A DNA stretch of 64,000 nucleotides from Chryseobacterium bernardetii (GCF_003815975.1 NZ_CP033932.1:682001-746000), one strand, 5' to 3'; shown: positions 26,839 through 37,600, counted from the stretch's first letter. Notes: generated by a model from the sequence alone, not told the origin. Made by a program: numbers and translations.

Positions 26839-27663
26839 ATGTCTTATACACCAGTTGCTGCAGACGTAGCTAAATTAAGAAACCAAACAGGTGCAGGTAT
26901 GATGGACTGCAAGAAAGCTCTAGTTGAAGCTGAAGGAGACTTCGAAAAAGCGGTAGATATCCTTAGAAAAAAAGGACAAAAAGTTGCTGCTAACAGAGCT
27001 GACAGAGAATCTACTGAAGGAGCTGTAATCGCAAGAGTAAATGAAGATAACACTTTAGGTGCTATTATCTCTCTAAACTGCGAGACTGACTTCGTTGGTA
27101 AAAATGAAGCTTTCATCGAGCTAGCATACGAATTAGCTGAAATGGCAATCTTTGCTGCTACTAAAGAAGAATTATTAGCTACAGATTTCCACGGAATGAC
27201 TGTTGCTGATAAATTAATTGAGCAGACAGGTGTTATCGGTGAGAAAATCGAAATTGGTACATTCGAAAGAATTGAAGGACCATTCCTAGGAGCTTATATC
27301 CACGCTGGAAATAAAATTGCTGCTATCACTTCTCTTTCTGCAAAAGTAGACGGAGCTGATGAGGTTGCTAAATCTGTTTCTATGCAAGCTGCTGCAATGA
27401 ACCCAATTGCTCTTGACGAAACTAAAGTTTCTCAAGAAACTATTGACAAAGAATTAGAGATCGAAAGACACAAACTTACTGAAGAAGGTAAGCCTGCAAA
27501 CATCATCGATAATATCTTGAAAGGTAAAATGCAGAGATTCTACAAAGACAACACTTTAGTACACCAGGATTTCATTAAAGATTCTAGTATGTCAGTTGCT
27601 GATTATGTAAAATCTGTAAACCCAGACCTAAAAGTAACAGGATTCATAAGAGTAAGCTTATAG
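26839..27663 (+). CDS. tsf: translation elongation factor Ts
   Basis: A 274-residue EF-Ts. The UBA-like N-terminal domain VAKLRNQTGAGMMDCKKALVEAEGDFEKA is diagnostic, followed by the core with LNCETDFVGKNEAF, which contacts EF-Tu. It exchanges GDP for GTP on EF-Tu. In most bacteria, including Flavobacterium, tsf directly follows rpsB. Here rpsB is 15 kb away on the other strand and tsf has its own promoter and terminator. Confidence 0.97.
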   Translation: MSYTPVAADVAKLRNQTGAGMMDCKKALVEAEGDFEKAVDILRKKGQKVAANRADRESTEGAVIARVNEDNTLGAIISLNCETDFVGKNEAFIELAYELAEMAIFAATKEELLATDFHGMTVADKLIEQTGVIGEKIEIGTFERIEGPFLGAYIHAGNKIAAITSLSAKVDGADEVAKSVSMQAAAMNPIALDETKVSQETIDKELEIERHKLTEEGKPANIIDNILKGKMQRFYKDNTLVHQDFIKDSSMSVADYVKSVNPDLKVTGFIRVSL

Positions 27664-27683
27664 TCCAGCTTTTAAAATATATC

Positions 27684-27716
27684 ATCCCGGTGAATTTTTT
27701 CACCGGGATTTTTTTA
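27684..27716 (+). terminator. tsf terminator
   Basis: The 11-bp perfect stem ATCCCGGTGAA / TTCACCGGGAT is followed by seven T. Confidence 0.9.
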
Positions 27717-27831
27717 TGGTTTCACATTCGCAAATATGAACACAAAATGAAGCAAATTTTAAATATTCAACAATTATACAACAAACCCAAAAAGCAAGCT
27801 TTTTTTCTATAAAATTATGATTATTAATACT

Positions 27832-27839
27832 TAAATTTG
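27832..27839 (+). promoter_or_regulatory. -7 box of giant surface protein 1
   Basis: TAAATTTG matches TAnnTTTG, 18 bp before the ATG. Confidence 0.5.
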
Positions 27840-27857
27840 CGGCCCTTATAGTAACGC

Positions 27858-30800
27858 ATGAAAAAAATTCTACTCGCTTTTTGCACTTTTTTTTGTTTAT
27901 TGATAAATGCACAATTGGATACTGAGCACTGGTTTGCTCCTATGTCTGCAAGTAATCTTCTGGGTACCCCTAAAGGCTATCTTTACCTCTCTACTAATGA
28001 AACAGTACCTTTTGCAGTGCAAATCTCAAATAACAATAATGTAATAGCCACAGTACAGCTAAGCAAAGGAAATCCCGTAATACAGTCTATTTCCAACAAT
28101 ATGATGATTGCTTCTGCATCATCAAGCCTCTTTACACCTGTTTCAATGGGATTACATGTTAAAGGCAATAAGAAGTTTTTTGCCAGCTACAGGTTTGTAG
28201 TGAAGGATCAGGCAGAATTTATTACTTCAAAAGGGCTAGCCGGCCTTGGGAAAAATTTCTTTGTAGGAGTAGCTCCCAATACCTCAGCCAAGCCTTATGT
28301 AAACTCAACTATCGGAATTACAGCTACTGAGGATAATACTACCGTAACCTTATCCGGATATAATCAGAACGTAGTTTTCTCCGATTTAGTATCTGCACCA
28401 TCAAGAACTTTTACCATCAATAAAGGTAAATCATACATCATTGAAGCACAGAGCGACCTTAATCCCAACAACTTAAAAGGTTTAGTAGGCGCAAAAATTG
28501 TTGCAGATAAACCTATATCTGTAACCAATGGTAATTTTAACAGCATCTATACTACAAAGAACAGTACCAATGTTGATGTATTGATGGACCAGGCGGTTCC
28601 TGTTGAAAGATTGGGAAAAGATTTCGTAATGGTAAAAGGAAACGGGCCGGCAAACTCAGGTATGGAAGCCGCTTTAGTAATTGCCACAGTAAACAATACC
28701 AAGCTTACAGTAAACGGAAATCTTCTAAATGCTGTTACTCTTAATGCAGGAGACCATTATTTAGTACAGGGGACCAATTACGTCAGCCAGGCTAACGGAA
28801 ACTATAATATGAGCATTTCCGCGAATAATAATGTATACGTTTACCAGCTTCTCGCAGGAACTTCCACCGGAAATGTATATGCTACAGGAGGCATGAACTT
28901 TATCCCGCCTCTAAGCTGTTTCCTTCCAACAGAGATCAATGAAATTGCATCTATTAATGAAATAGGAACCGATTCTTTTAATGCAAGACTTAATATTATT
29001 ACCCAAGCCGGAGCCACCGTAACAGTTAACGGAAACCCGATTACAGCTTACGGACCAGCTCCTGTAACCGGAAATATTAATTGGGTTACCTACTCTATCC
29101 CCAATGTAACCGGAAATGTTACCGTGAAATCAACTAAACCTGTCACTGCAGGGATTGCAGCAGGAGACGGTGCTGTAGGATATGGCGGATATTTCGCAGG
29201 GTTTTCCTCCATTCCGGTAATTACTAAAACGGGGGATTGCTACAATGGAGTGCTTTTACAGGTAGAACCTGGCTATGATGTATATAAATGGTACCGTAAC
29301 GGTGTTGAAATTGTTGGTGCTACAACGCCTGCCATCAATCCTGACTCTTACGGATCCGGGATCTATACATGTGAAATAACCAAAAGCAGCTGTGAAAAAA
29401 GGCTTACTGCAGAATATGATTATACAACCTGCCCGCCTATTACAACCACAACATATGATATTGGTTCATGCAGCACGCAAGTAATTACTCCCGCATTCAG
29501 CAGTTCTACCCAAACTGTAGTTCCGGCCAACACAAATATCATTGTGCAGCCAACTCATGGAAGTGTTTCCATCAATCCGGCAACAGGACTGATCACTTAT
29601 ACTCCTAATGCAGGGATGACAACAGATTTCACAGACACTTTCACTTATTATATTCAGGGGAATGGAACACCTGCTACTTTTGAATATTTTAAAATTATAG
29701 TAAATACTCATGTTCTGAAAGTAACTAATGATGTTATGTTTTCTTGTGCAGATACTAATGGTAACGGTACTTACAACCTGAAGACAGCCAGTATTACAAC
29801 AACTCCCGGGACTACAATAGCCTATTTCACCAATGCCAATCTAACCGGGCCTATTGCCAATCCGTTAAACTATACCGGCCCTGCCGGAAATGTATATGCC
29901 AATGTAACGTCTTATGGATGTTCTCAAGTAGCTACTATTACTTTAAATACATTTCCAAGGCCTGTTATCAACACCGCTAATTTCAATGCAAATAATTGTG
30001 GGGATGCAGCTGATGGAAGTGCACATGTTAACTTTAACAATGTTACTCCACAGATTGTAGCCAATTCTGCTATTTTTACAGTAAGTTATTACCTTAATCA
30101 GGCTGATGCTATTGCAGGAAACAGCAATACGCTTCCTGCCAACTGGGCTTACACAGCCAATACCACAGTGTATGTAAGAGCTACAGGGAATACAGGGAGT
30201 TGTCCGGCAGTTTTAGGACAGATCAATTTTACGATAGGAAATAAAGTCCCTCTAATTACAAATATTGCCCAAGCTGATGTTTGTGATAATGACATTAACG
30301 GTTCAGAAGCTATAAATCTGAATGATTATAAAGGACTGTTCACTATTGACCCAGCTGTCGTTTTATCATTCTACGCTTCAGCAGCCGATGCACAGTCAGG
30401 AACTAACCCAATCTCAGCGTCCCAGACGCTTACTTCTTCAGGAGGTATTTATTATGTAAGATTCCAAAGTAATACAGCATGTGCTAATACGGGAACCTTA
30501 ACCCTTATTTTAAAAATACCTAAAAAATCTACTACTCTTCAAGATCATACGATCTGTTCCACTGATAAAATTCTTTTGGATGCAGGACCTGGATTCTCAT
30601 CCTATTTATGGAGTAATGGCGCAACTACTTCAAGTATCAGTGCTTCTGCCGGAAATTATTATGTAGATCTTGGATTTAACGGATGCGTATACCGCCAATA
30701 TGTAAAAGTTAACACCGCTCAGTCTCCTGTTATTTCAAAAATAGAAGTTTCCGGTACTACGGCAACAGTGTATGTAACAGGCGGAACCCCACCTTACAGG

Positions 30801-31202
30801 TATTCATTAAATGGTTTTGATTATCAGTCTTCCAATATTTTCACAGGATTATCCAGAGGTACTCATACTGTGTATGTATTAGGCTCAGACGGATGCCGTT
30901 ATGTAACCAAAAACTTCCTGATTGTTAATATTATCAATACGATCACGCCCAATGGAGATGGTATCAATGATGTCCTGAATTATTCAGAATTAGGAATAAA
31001 ACAAAATGTTTCCATAGAGGTTTCAGACCGGTATGGAAACCCGGTGTATAAATCTTCTGACAAGAATTATATCTGGGACGGAAAATCAAATGGAAGAAGT
31101 CTCCCTACGGGAACTTATTGGTATGTTATAAAATGGATTGAACCAGACACCCAATTACCAGTTTCATATTCAGGATGGCTTTTGATTAAAAATAGAGAAT
31201 AA
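27858..31202 (+). CDS. giant T9SS surface protein 1 (IgGFc-binding-like, type B sorting)
   Basis: 1114 residues. Signal peptide 1-18 (cleavage after NAQ), then LDTEHWFAPM, the opening shared by all three paralogs. Residues about 130-450 match the IgGFc-binding N-terminal domain type (ATEDNTTVTLSGY, VGAKIVADKPISVTNGN, LMDQAVPVERLGKDFVMVKG, GYGGYFAGFSSIPVI). Next come an Ig-like segment (YKWYRNGVEI), a cadherin-like strand (GSVSINPATGLITYTPNAG), and two modules with CGDAADG / CDNDING. The C-terminal ~90 residues (ITPNGDGINDVLNYSEL, DRYGNPVYKS, GTYWYVIKW) are the gliding-motility type B sorting domain, so it is exported by the type IX system. Likely an adhesin-type surface protein; antibody binding is not implied. 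Confidence 0.9.
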   Translation: MKKILLAFCTFFCLLINAQLDTEHWFAPMSASNLLGTPKGYLYLSTNETVPFAVQISNNNNVIATVQLSKGNPVIQSISNNMMIASASSSLFTPVSMGLHVKGNKKFFASYRFVVKDQAEFITSKGLAGLGKNFFVGVAPNTSAKPYVNSTIGITATEDNTTVTLSGYNQNVVFSDLVSAPSRTFTINKGKSYIIEAQSDLNPNNLKGLVGAKIVADKPISVTNGNFNSIYTTKNSTNVDVLMDQAVPVERLGKDFVMVKGNGPANSGMEAALVIATVNNTKLTVNGNLLNAVTLNAGDHYLVQGTNYVSQANGNYNMSISANNNVYVYQLLAGTSTGNVYATGGMNFIPPLSCFLPTEINEIASINEIGTDSFNARLNIITQAGATVTVNGNPITAYGPAPVTGNINWVTYSIPNVTGNVTVKSTKPVTAGIAAGDGAVGYGGYFAGFSSIPVITKTGDCYNGVLLQVEPGYDVYKWYRNGVEIVGATTPAINPDSYGSGIYTCEITKSSCEKRLTAEYDYTTCPPITTTTYDIGSCSTQVITPAFSSSTQTVVPANTNIIVQPTHGSVSINPATGLITYTPNAGMTTDFTDTFTYYIQGNGTPATFEYFKIIVNTHVLKVTNDVMFSCADTNGNGTYNLKTASITTTPGTTIAYFTNANLTGPIANPLNYTGPAGNVYANVTSYGCSQVATITLNTFPRPVINTANFNANNCGDAADGSAHVNFNNVTPQIVANSAIFTVSYYLNQADAIAGNSNTLPANWAYTANTTVYVRATGNTGSCPAVLGQINFTIGNKVPLITNIAQADVCDNDINGSEAINLNDYKGLFTIDPAVVLSFYASAADAQSGTNPISASQTLTSSGGIYYVRFQSNTACANTGTLTLILKIPKKSTTLQDHTICSTDKILLDAGPGFSSYLWSNGATTSSISASAGNYYVDLGFNGCVYRQYVKVNTAQSPVISKIEVSGTTATVYVTGGTPPYRYSLNGFDYQSSNIFTGLSRGTHTVYVLGSDGCRYVTKNFLIVNIINTITPNGDGINDVLNYSELGIKQNVSIEVSDRYGNPVYKSSDKNYIWDGKSNGRSLPTGTYWYVIKWIEPDTQLPVSYSGWLLIKNRE

Positions 31203-31250
31203 TTTTAAACATTTATTTACATTTTATTAAAAGTATTTGATTTTTTATTT

Positions 31251-31258
31251 TAATTTTG
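31251..31258 (+). promoter_or_regulatory. -7 box of giant surface protein 2
   Basis: TAATTTTG matches TAnnTTTG, 22 bp before the ATG; no terminator separates it from gene 1. Confidence 0.5.
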
Positions 31259-31280
31259 TGGAAATCCTAATTCCATACAC

Positions 31281-34091
31281 ATGAAAAGATTTCTACTCAG
31301 TTTGGTATTAATTATTTTTACGATTAATACCCTTTTCGCGCAAAGGGATACTGAACACTGGATTGCACCTTACTATGCAACTGTTACCGGTTATAAAAAT
31401 AAGGTGTATTTATCTACAGATTCTCCCACTCCTTTTGACGTACAAATATTCAACAACAATACACTTAAAGGTACTGTTACTATCGCTAAAGGCGATCCAA
31501 AAACATTTGATGTAGATGAAGACCTTATTTCTGCAAAAGGAACTACTGATGCCTTTGTTGTGGGGACAAAAGGACTCTATTTGAAAGCAGAAAAACCTTT
31601 TTATTGTAGCTTAAGGCTGGCACAATCCGCTCATGGTGAAGTTATTACCAGTAAAGGAAAAGCTGGTATAGGTAATAAATTTTACGTGGCTACCAGCCCT
31701 AATACAAGGGAAAGCAGCGCAAGCACGGATAATTTCACTGCGGGTATTCTGGCCACCGAAGATAACACTGCGGTTACTGTAAGCTGGAATACTGCGGGGC
31801 TAAAATTCATCAATGGAAATCCTCCTGCCCAAAGCCATTCATTTGTATTAAATAAAGGACAGTCTTTTATTTTTGCAGGTAAAACAGATGATGCATCTGT
31901 TAATAATAATGGCTTCATTGGTGCTAAGATTGTTACCACTAAACCAGTAACTCTTACCAACGGAAGCTGTAATGGTAACTTTACTACCGAACCAAGTGGT
32001 TCTGATCCTATCCTGGACCAATCTGTACCTGTTGACAGACTTGGGAATACATTTGCAATAGTGAAAACCAGATCCGAAGACCCTGACCTGAATATGGAAG
32101 GCGGACTTATTATTGCTACAGAAGACAATACACAAATATACATCAACGGATCATCTACTCCTGTTGCTACCAGAAATGCAGGAGGATGGTATAGAATTAA
32201 CGAAACAAGCTATGTAGCTCAGGGTGGCGGAACTCACTCTAATATGTTTATTTCTACATCCAAGAATGCATACCTTTACCAATTCGTTGGAACAGACAGT
32301 GATGCAACCAACGGATTCAATTATATTCCGCCATTGAACTGTTTCTTGCCAAGAAAAATTGATGAGATTGGTAAGATCAATGAAATGCCGGGTATTTCCA
32401 GTTCAGATATCAAATTAAAACTTAATATATTAACTGAAGTTGGGGCAACTGTATTAGTGAATGGGGTTCCTCCTACTGCAGCCCAGGGGCCATACGCTTT
32501 GACAGGGAATACACAATGGGTAACTTATTCACTAGAGAATTTCCCTCCTAATCTTACCATTACTTCTACTAAAGCAGTAACTGCAGGAATTAACGGGGGA
32601 TACAGCACAGCCGGATATGGCGGATATTTTGCCGGATTCTCATCAATTCCTGTAATTGCTAAAAAAACTGGAGATTGTGTTCCCGGAATTATTCTTCAGG
32701 TAGATGATACTTACGATACTTACCAATGGTTCCTTAACGATGCAGCCATTCCTGGGGCAACCACTTACACGTATACGCCAACACAACCTGGTTATTATAC
32801 TGTAAAGGTAACAATGGGAGCATGCCAGTCACTTACAACACCTGTTTACAAAGTAGTCAACTGTTTAATTAAGACGACTAAAGAAGAACCAGCTTGTTCT
32901 ACTAAGATTATTACCCCAAAATTCACCTCTTCTACACAGAATCCGGTGATAAGTACTATAAAAATCCTTACGCCTCCAACTAATGGAACTGCTGTCATAA
33001 ACCCGGATGGTACTATTACTTATACGCCGAAACCTAATTTTGAAGGAACAGATAAAATTGTTTATACATTCTGTGGTGACTCTGCAGATTTCATGGACTG
33101 TGAAGAGGTTACCCTGAACCTTACAGTTGTACCTTTCATTGTGAAAGATGCTACAATTAAGGCTTGCTGGTATGATGTAGCTCCTTATGCTTATTTTGAT
33201 CTTACAAAAGCTAATGTTACTGACTATGGAAATGCAATAAAAAAGTACTACCGTACATTAAAAGATCTTACAGCAGGAATTAACGAAATTACCACACCAG
33301 AGAATTTCCCTTCAACAGGAGGACTCGTATATGTGAAAGTTACTACTGAACAGGGATGCTCTGCTACTGCTAAAATTGAACTTATTCCTCTTCCTATCAA
33401 GAAATCTCCTATCCTTGTAGATAAATACATCTGTATTGATGACAAAACAGATCTGGATGCAGGATCCGGATATGATTCTTATCAATGGAGCACAGGAGCA
33501 ACTACTTCTGGAATCAGAGGAGTGGGAGTAGGTGAATACAGCGTAATTCTTGAGAAAAACGGATGTTTCCTTACACAGGTAGTAAGAGTAAGAAAAGCAG
33601 TTGATCCTGTTATTCAACAAATTGAAATTAACAATACGACTGCTACCGTAATTGTTGCAGGCGGCAAAGCACCTTATAAATATTCCGTGGATGGAAGTAC
33701 AAACTGGCAGGATTCTAACTCTTTCAAAGGACTAAGCAGAGGCCAGCATAAATTCTACGTAAAAGATGCCTACAACTGTACTCCTATTTCAGCAGAAATT
33801 ACAGTTCCTAATCTATTGAATGCCATTACTCCGAACGGAGATAACATCAATGATTATATTGACTACAGTGATCTTGCTTATAAAGACAACCTTAGCTTTG
33901 TAGTGTATGACAGATATGGAAATATGATATTTACCGGAAATAAATTCAACAACTACAAGTGGGACGGAAGACATTTCGATAAAAAACTTGTAACGGGTAC
34001 ATACTGGTATCACGTTTCCTGGAATGAATCTAACAAAGAAAAAACAGAGATAAAATACACAGGTTGGATTATGGTAAAAAACAGAGAATAA
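31281..34091 (+). CDS. giant T9SS surface protein 2 (IgGFc-binding-like, type B sorting)
   Basis: 936 residues. Same plan as its neighbours: signal peptide (MKRFLLSLVLIIFTINTLFAQ), RDTEHWIAPYY, IgGFc-like domain (ATEDNTAVTVSWN, LDQSVPVDRLGNTFAIVK, GYGGYFAGFSSIPVI), Ig-like (YQWFLNDAAIPGA), cadherin-like (GTAVINPDGTITYTPKPNF), and type B sorting end (ITPNGDNINDYIDYSDL, DRYGNMIFTG, TGTYWYHVSW). It is about 180 residues shorter because it lacks the two CxDxxxDG modules present in proteins 1 and 3. A perfect-palindrome terminator follows. Exported by T9SS; its ligand is unknown. Confidence 0.9.
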   Translation: MKRFLLSLVLIIFTINTLFAQRDTEHWIAPYYATVTGYKNKVYLSTDSPTPFDVQIFNNNTLKGTVTIAKGDPKTFDVDEDLISAKGTTDAFVVGTKGLYLKAEKPFYCSLRLAQSAHGEVITSKGKAGIGNKFYVATSPNTRESSASTDNFTAGILATEDNTAVTVSWNTAGLKFINGNPPAQSHSFVLNKGQSFIFAGKTDDASVNNNGFIGAKIVTTKPVTLTNGSCNGNFTTEPSGSDPILDQSVPVDRLGNTFAIVKTRSEDPDLNMEGGLIIATEDNTQIYINGSSTPVATRNAGGWYRINETSYVAQGGGTHSNMFISTSKNAYLYQFVGTDSDATNGFNYIPPLNCFLPRKIDEIGKINEMPGISSSDIKLKLNILTEVGATVLVNGVPPTAAQGPYALTGNTQWVTYSLENFPPNLTITSTKAVTAGINGGYSTAGYGGYFAGFSSIPVIAKKTGDCVPGIILQVDDTYDTYQWFLNDAAIPGATTYTYTPTQPGYYTVKVTMGACQSLTTPVYKVVNCLIKTTKEEPACSTKIITPKFTSSTQNPVISTIKILTPPTNGTAVINPDGTITYTPKPNFEGTDKIVYTFCGDSADFMDCEEVTLNLTVVPFIVKDATIKACWYDVAPYAYFDLTKANVTDYGNAIKKYYRTLKDLTAGINEITTPENFPSTGGLVYVKVTTEQGCSATAKIELIPLPIKKSPILVDKYICIDDKTDLDAGSGYDSYQWSTGATTSGIRGVGVGEYSVILEKNGCFLTQVVRVRKAVDPVIQQIEINNTTATVIVAGGKAPYKYSVDGSTNWQDSNSFKGLSRGQHKFYVKDAYNCTPISAEITVPNLLNAITPNGDNINDYIDYSDLAYKDNLSFVVYDRYGNMIFTGNKFNNYKWDGRHFDKKLVTGTYWYHVSWNESNKEKTEIKYTGWIMVKNRE

Positions 34092-34112
34092 TCAACCAGA
34101 TTTATAACTTTC

Positions 34113-34145
34113 AAAACCACGATTTTAAAATCGTGGTTTTTTTAT
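34113..34145 (+). terminator. terminator after giant surface protein 2
   Basis: A perfect 28-bp palindrome (14-bp arms, AAAACCACGATTTT and its complement) ending in a T tract. Confidence 0.85.
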
Positions 34146-34177
34146 TTTATTTTCAATACTTCAATGCTTTTTATTAT

Positions 34178-34185
34178 TAAATTTG
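34178..34185 (+). promoter_or_regulatory. -7 box of giant surface protein 3
   Basis: TAAATTTG matches TAnnTTTG, 19 bp before the ATG. Confidence 0.5.
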
Positions 34186-34204
34186 TGATAAATACCATCA
34201 CTGA

Positions 34205-37200
34205 ATGAAGAAAATTCTATCTTTTTTATTTATATTCTATATATTCACCTCTACTTTTGCACAATTAGACAGAGAACATTGGTTTGCCCCAATGATAGAT
34301 AGGTCAGGCGCTTCTTCTCCGTATCAGAAACTTTATCTGTCCACCAGCCGGACAACGCCGTTTCCGGTGAATATCTACAACAATAATGTTCTGATCGGAA
34401 CAGTAAATATCAGCAAGAACAATCCTCAGAAATTTGATGTTTTAAGAAGTTACATCATCACAACCCAGCAAACAGATTTATTTACCCCCACCACGAAAGG
34501 ATTATATCTGAAGGCAGAGTTTCCCTTTTATGCAAACCTGAGATTCTCAGTATTCAACCATGCGGAAATCATTACCTCTAAGGGCATCCCGTCAACAGGA
34601 AAAACATTTTTTGCAGCATCAGTGCCTATCAGTGTAAATAATTCTATTCTGAATTTTATGACCAGCATACTGGCTACAGAAGATAATACTACTGTTACCG
34701 TTACCGGCTACAGCCCGCTAGTACAATTCTCAAACGGAACTACAGGGGCTACCAATCCTACTCTAAATATTACTTTAAACAAAGGACAATCTTATATTAT
34801 TGATGGTATTGGAAACAACACAGGAAACTTTGATGGGTTTATTGGAGCTAAAATCACCTCAAACAAACCGATTAATGTTACCAATGGAAACTTTAACGGC
34901 CAGTATGCAGGAAACTTCCCCACGAGTTCTGATATTTTAATGGACCAGGCTGTACCTGCTGACAGACTTGGAAGTGAATTTGCTCTCGTTAAAGGTAATG
35001 GAAGTATTGGAGCCAATATGGAAGGAGCTGTGGTTATTGCTACCCAGGACAATACCCAGATCTATGTAAATGATGAATTAGCACCCATTGCCACACTGAA
35101 TACCGGCAAATACTTTGTGATTCCGGATACTAAATACAGTCTTCAGGGCGGAGGCCATTATAACCTGTATATCAAAACCTCCAAAAATGCCTATGTTTAT
35201 CAGATCCTGGCAGGAGATTCAAATACAGCGAGTGAAGTAGCTACGGGAGGGTTCAATTTTATTCCTGCTTTAAACTGCTATCTTCCCAAACAGATTAATG
35301 AACTGGGCCTTATCAACGAAAATTTTGTTCATTCCAATGCAAATCCTTCAGGAATTCTTACTATTCCGACAAAATTGAACCTTATTACAGAAAAAGGAGC
35401 AATAGTTACTATAAACGGGGGTACTCCGCCAGCCTCTACAGGACCTTACAATATGACAGGCACCAACAACTGGGTTACTTATGGCATCCCCAATATTACA
35501 GGTACAGTTACAATAGTTTCCAGTAAAGCTATTACTGCGGGAATTACAGCTGGAAGTGATGCGGTAGGATATGGAGGCTTCTTTGCGGGCTTTCCTACAC
35601 AACCTGTTATTTTAAAATCCGGAGGCCCTTGCGTTCCTGGCATTGAACTCACTGTAGACCCCATTATTTATGATACCTATCAGTGGTACAGAAACGGAAT
35701 TGCTATTTCAGGGGCTAACAGTGCTTCTATTACTCCTGCTCAATCAGGATATTATACCTGTTCTGTAACAATGGGAAGCTGTGCTCCTTTGGTTACTGAA
35801 CAATTCAAAGTTACCAATTGTGCAAAACTGACTACTGCAACCTATGATGTTTGTACTTCACAATCCATTACTCCTACCTTCAGCACTTCAACCCAAATTC
35901 CTGTTCCCTCTACCGTTGCCATCACTACTCCACCAGCATTGGGTACAGCCGTAATAAACCCTACAACCGGAGTCATTACCTATACGGTCAATACTCCCGG
36001 CACAGCAGGCACGGATACATTTACCTATACTTTCTGTGGAAATGATCCTGATTTCCCGGACTGTGAAACGGTAACCGTGAATATCAATATTAAAGCCATT
36101 GTTGCTACCAATGCAGTACTATTTGCCTGTGATGTAAACGGAAAAGGGACATTTAACCTTACAACCGCCAGTGTAACAACCAGCAGTTCTGTAACAAAAA
36201 CATACTATCCTACCCTGGCAGACGCACAAACAGAAAACCCGGCAGCTTTAATTACCTCTCCAAATATTTATTCAGCAGCAAATGGTACCATTGTATATGC
36301 TGTTCTTAAAAATACTCTTGGATGCAAAAGCATTGCTCAAATAACTCTTTCTTTTTATAATAAAGCTGTGGTACCTGATAATTATAATGGTGCATTCTGT
36401 GACGATAATTTCGATGGGACCGTAAATATCAACCTTTCTAACATTACCCCTATTGTCCTTAACACCCCAAACTATTTTACTGTTAGATACTATGCCAATT
36501 TAACAGATGCCAACGCGGGAAATGCCAATACCCTGCCCAATAACTGGAGCTATACTACAACTACGACAATTTATATCAGAGTAGATTCTCCTGACGGCTG
36601 CACCCCTGTCATTAAGCCTTTAAAATTCAGTATTGGAGATAAAATAAAATTAGCCAGCCAATCCGTAACAGAAAATGTATGTGACGATGACCTGGATGGA
36701 ATCAAAACGGTAAACCTCGCCCAGTTTATTCCTATGTTTATTTTAGACCCAGCCGTTACTTTTACTTTTCATGGAAGCTTAGCTGATGCGCAGAATAATA
36801 TTAACCCATTAGCCGCTACAGTAAATATTACAACATCACAAACATTCTATATCCGTTTCGAAAAAAACGGAAGCTGTCCGGAAGTGGCTTCCATTAAAAT
36901 CACTATTAAAATCCCTAAAACGTCTGCATTGCTTACAGATCAAATGATTTGCCCTAAAACGACAACTACACTGGATGCAGGACCTGGATTTGATAAATAT
37001 TTGTGGAGCACCGGAGCAACCTCTCCTTCCATCACTAATGTACCAGCCGGAAACTATTGGGTAGAGCTTACCTCTAACGGATGTACCTATAAACAGAATA
37101 TAAACGTTACTGAATATACAATCCCAGCCATTACTTCCATTGAAATTGACGGAACAACTGTAAAAATTGGGGTAAGTGGAGGTAACCCACCTTATGAATA

Positions 37201-37600
37201 CTCTTTGGATGGGGTTATATGGCAAACTTCAAATACTTTTTATGATGTACCAAGAGGTCCTCATTATGTGGTGGTAAGAGACTCAAAAATGTGCAGGGAA
37301 GTGAAAAAGGAATTTGCTATTATTAACCTTATCAACACCATTACTCCAAATGGAGATGGGCGTAACGAAACAATAGACTATTCGGCATTAATGTCTCACG
37401 ATAATCTTGTATTCAGGATTTTTGACCGATATGGGGCTGAACTTTTCAGAGGCACCCGCGAAAACCGTTACATCTGGGATGGAAGAGTTGGAGGCAGATA
37501 TACCCCTACAGCTACCTATTGGTATTTTATAAGCTGGACAGAATTTGGCTCCTCAGTTTCAATAAAATATTCAAGCTGGCTGTTGGTAAGGCACAGATAA
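34205..37600 (+). CDS. giant T9SS surface protein 3 (IgGFc-binding-like, type B sorting)
   Basis: 1131 residues. Signal peptide (MKKILSFLFIFYIFTSTFAQ), LDREHWFAPM, IgGFc-like domain (ATEDNTTVTVTGYSP, LMDQAVPADRLGSEFALVKG, GYGGFFAGFPTQPVI), Ig-like (YQWYRNGIAISGA), cadherin-like (GTAVINPTTGVITYTVNT), and two modules with CDVNGKGTFNL- and CDDNFDG/CDDDLDG-type acidic motifs that could bind calcium. The type B sorting end is ITPNGDGRNETIDYSAL and DRYGAELFRG. It is most similar in layout to protein 1. A hairpin follows at 37610. Confidence 0.9.
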   Translation: MKKILSFLFIFYIFTSTFAQLDREHWFAPMIDRSGASSPYQKLYLSTSRTTPFPVNIYNNNVLIGTVNISKNNPQKFDVLRSYIITTQQTDLFTPTTKGLYLKAEFPFYANLRFSVFNHAEIITSKGIPSTGKTFFAASVPISVNNSILNFMTSILATEDNTTVTVTGYSPLVQFSNGTTGATNPTLNITLNKGQSYIIDGIGNNTGNFDGFIGAKITSNKPINVTNGNFNGQYAGNFPTSSDILMDQAVPADRLGSEFALVKGNGSIGANMEGAVVIATQDNTQIYVNDELAPIATLNTGKYFVIPDTKYSLQGGGHYNLYIKTSKNAYVYQILAGDSNTASEVATGGFNFIPALNCYLPKQINELGLINENFVHSNANPSGILTIPTKLNLITEKGAIVTINGGTPPASTGPYNMTGTNNWVTYGIPNITGTVTIVSSKAITAGITAGSDAVGYGGFFAGFPTQPVILKSGGPCVPGIELTVDPIIYDTYQWYRNGIAISGANSASITPAQSGYYTCSVTMGSCAPLVTEQFKVTNCAKLTTATYDVCTSQSITPTFSTSTQIPVPSTVAITTPPALGTAVINPTTGVITYTVNTPGTAGTDTFTYTFCGNDPDFPDCETVTVNINIKAIVATNAVLFACDVNGKGTFNLTTASVTTSSSVTKTYYPTLADAQTENPAALITSPNIYSAANGTIVYAVLKNTLGCKSIAQITLSFYNKAVVPDNYNGAFCDDNFDGTVNINLSNITPIVLNTPNYFTVRYYANLTDANAGNANTLPNNWSYTTTTTIYIRVDSPDGCTPVIKPLKFSIGDKIKLASQSVTENVCDDDLDGIKTVNLAQFIPMFILDPAVTFTFHGSLADAQNNINPLAATVNITTSQTFYIRFEKNGSCPEVASIKITIKIPKTSALLTDQMICPKTTTTLDAGPGFDKYLWSTGATSPSITNVPAGNYWVELTSNGCTYKQNINVTEYTIPAITSIEIDGTTVKIGVSGGNPPYEYSLDGVIWQTSNTFYDVPRGPHYVVVRDSKMCREVKKEFAIINLINTITPNGDGRNETIDYSALMSHDNLVFRIFDRYGAELFRGTRENRYIWDGRVGGRYTPTATYWYFISWTEFGSSVSIKYSSWLLVRHR

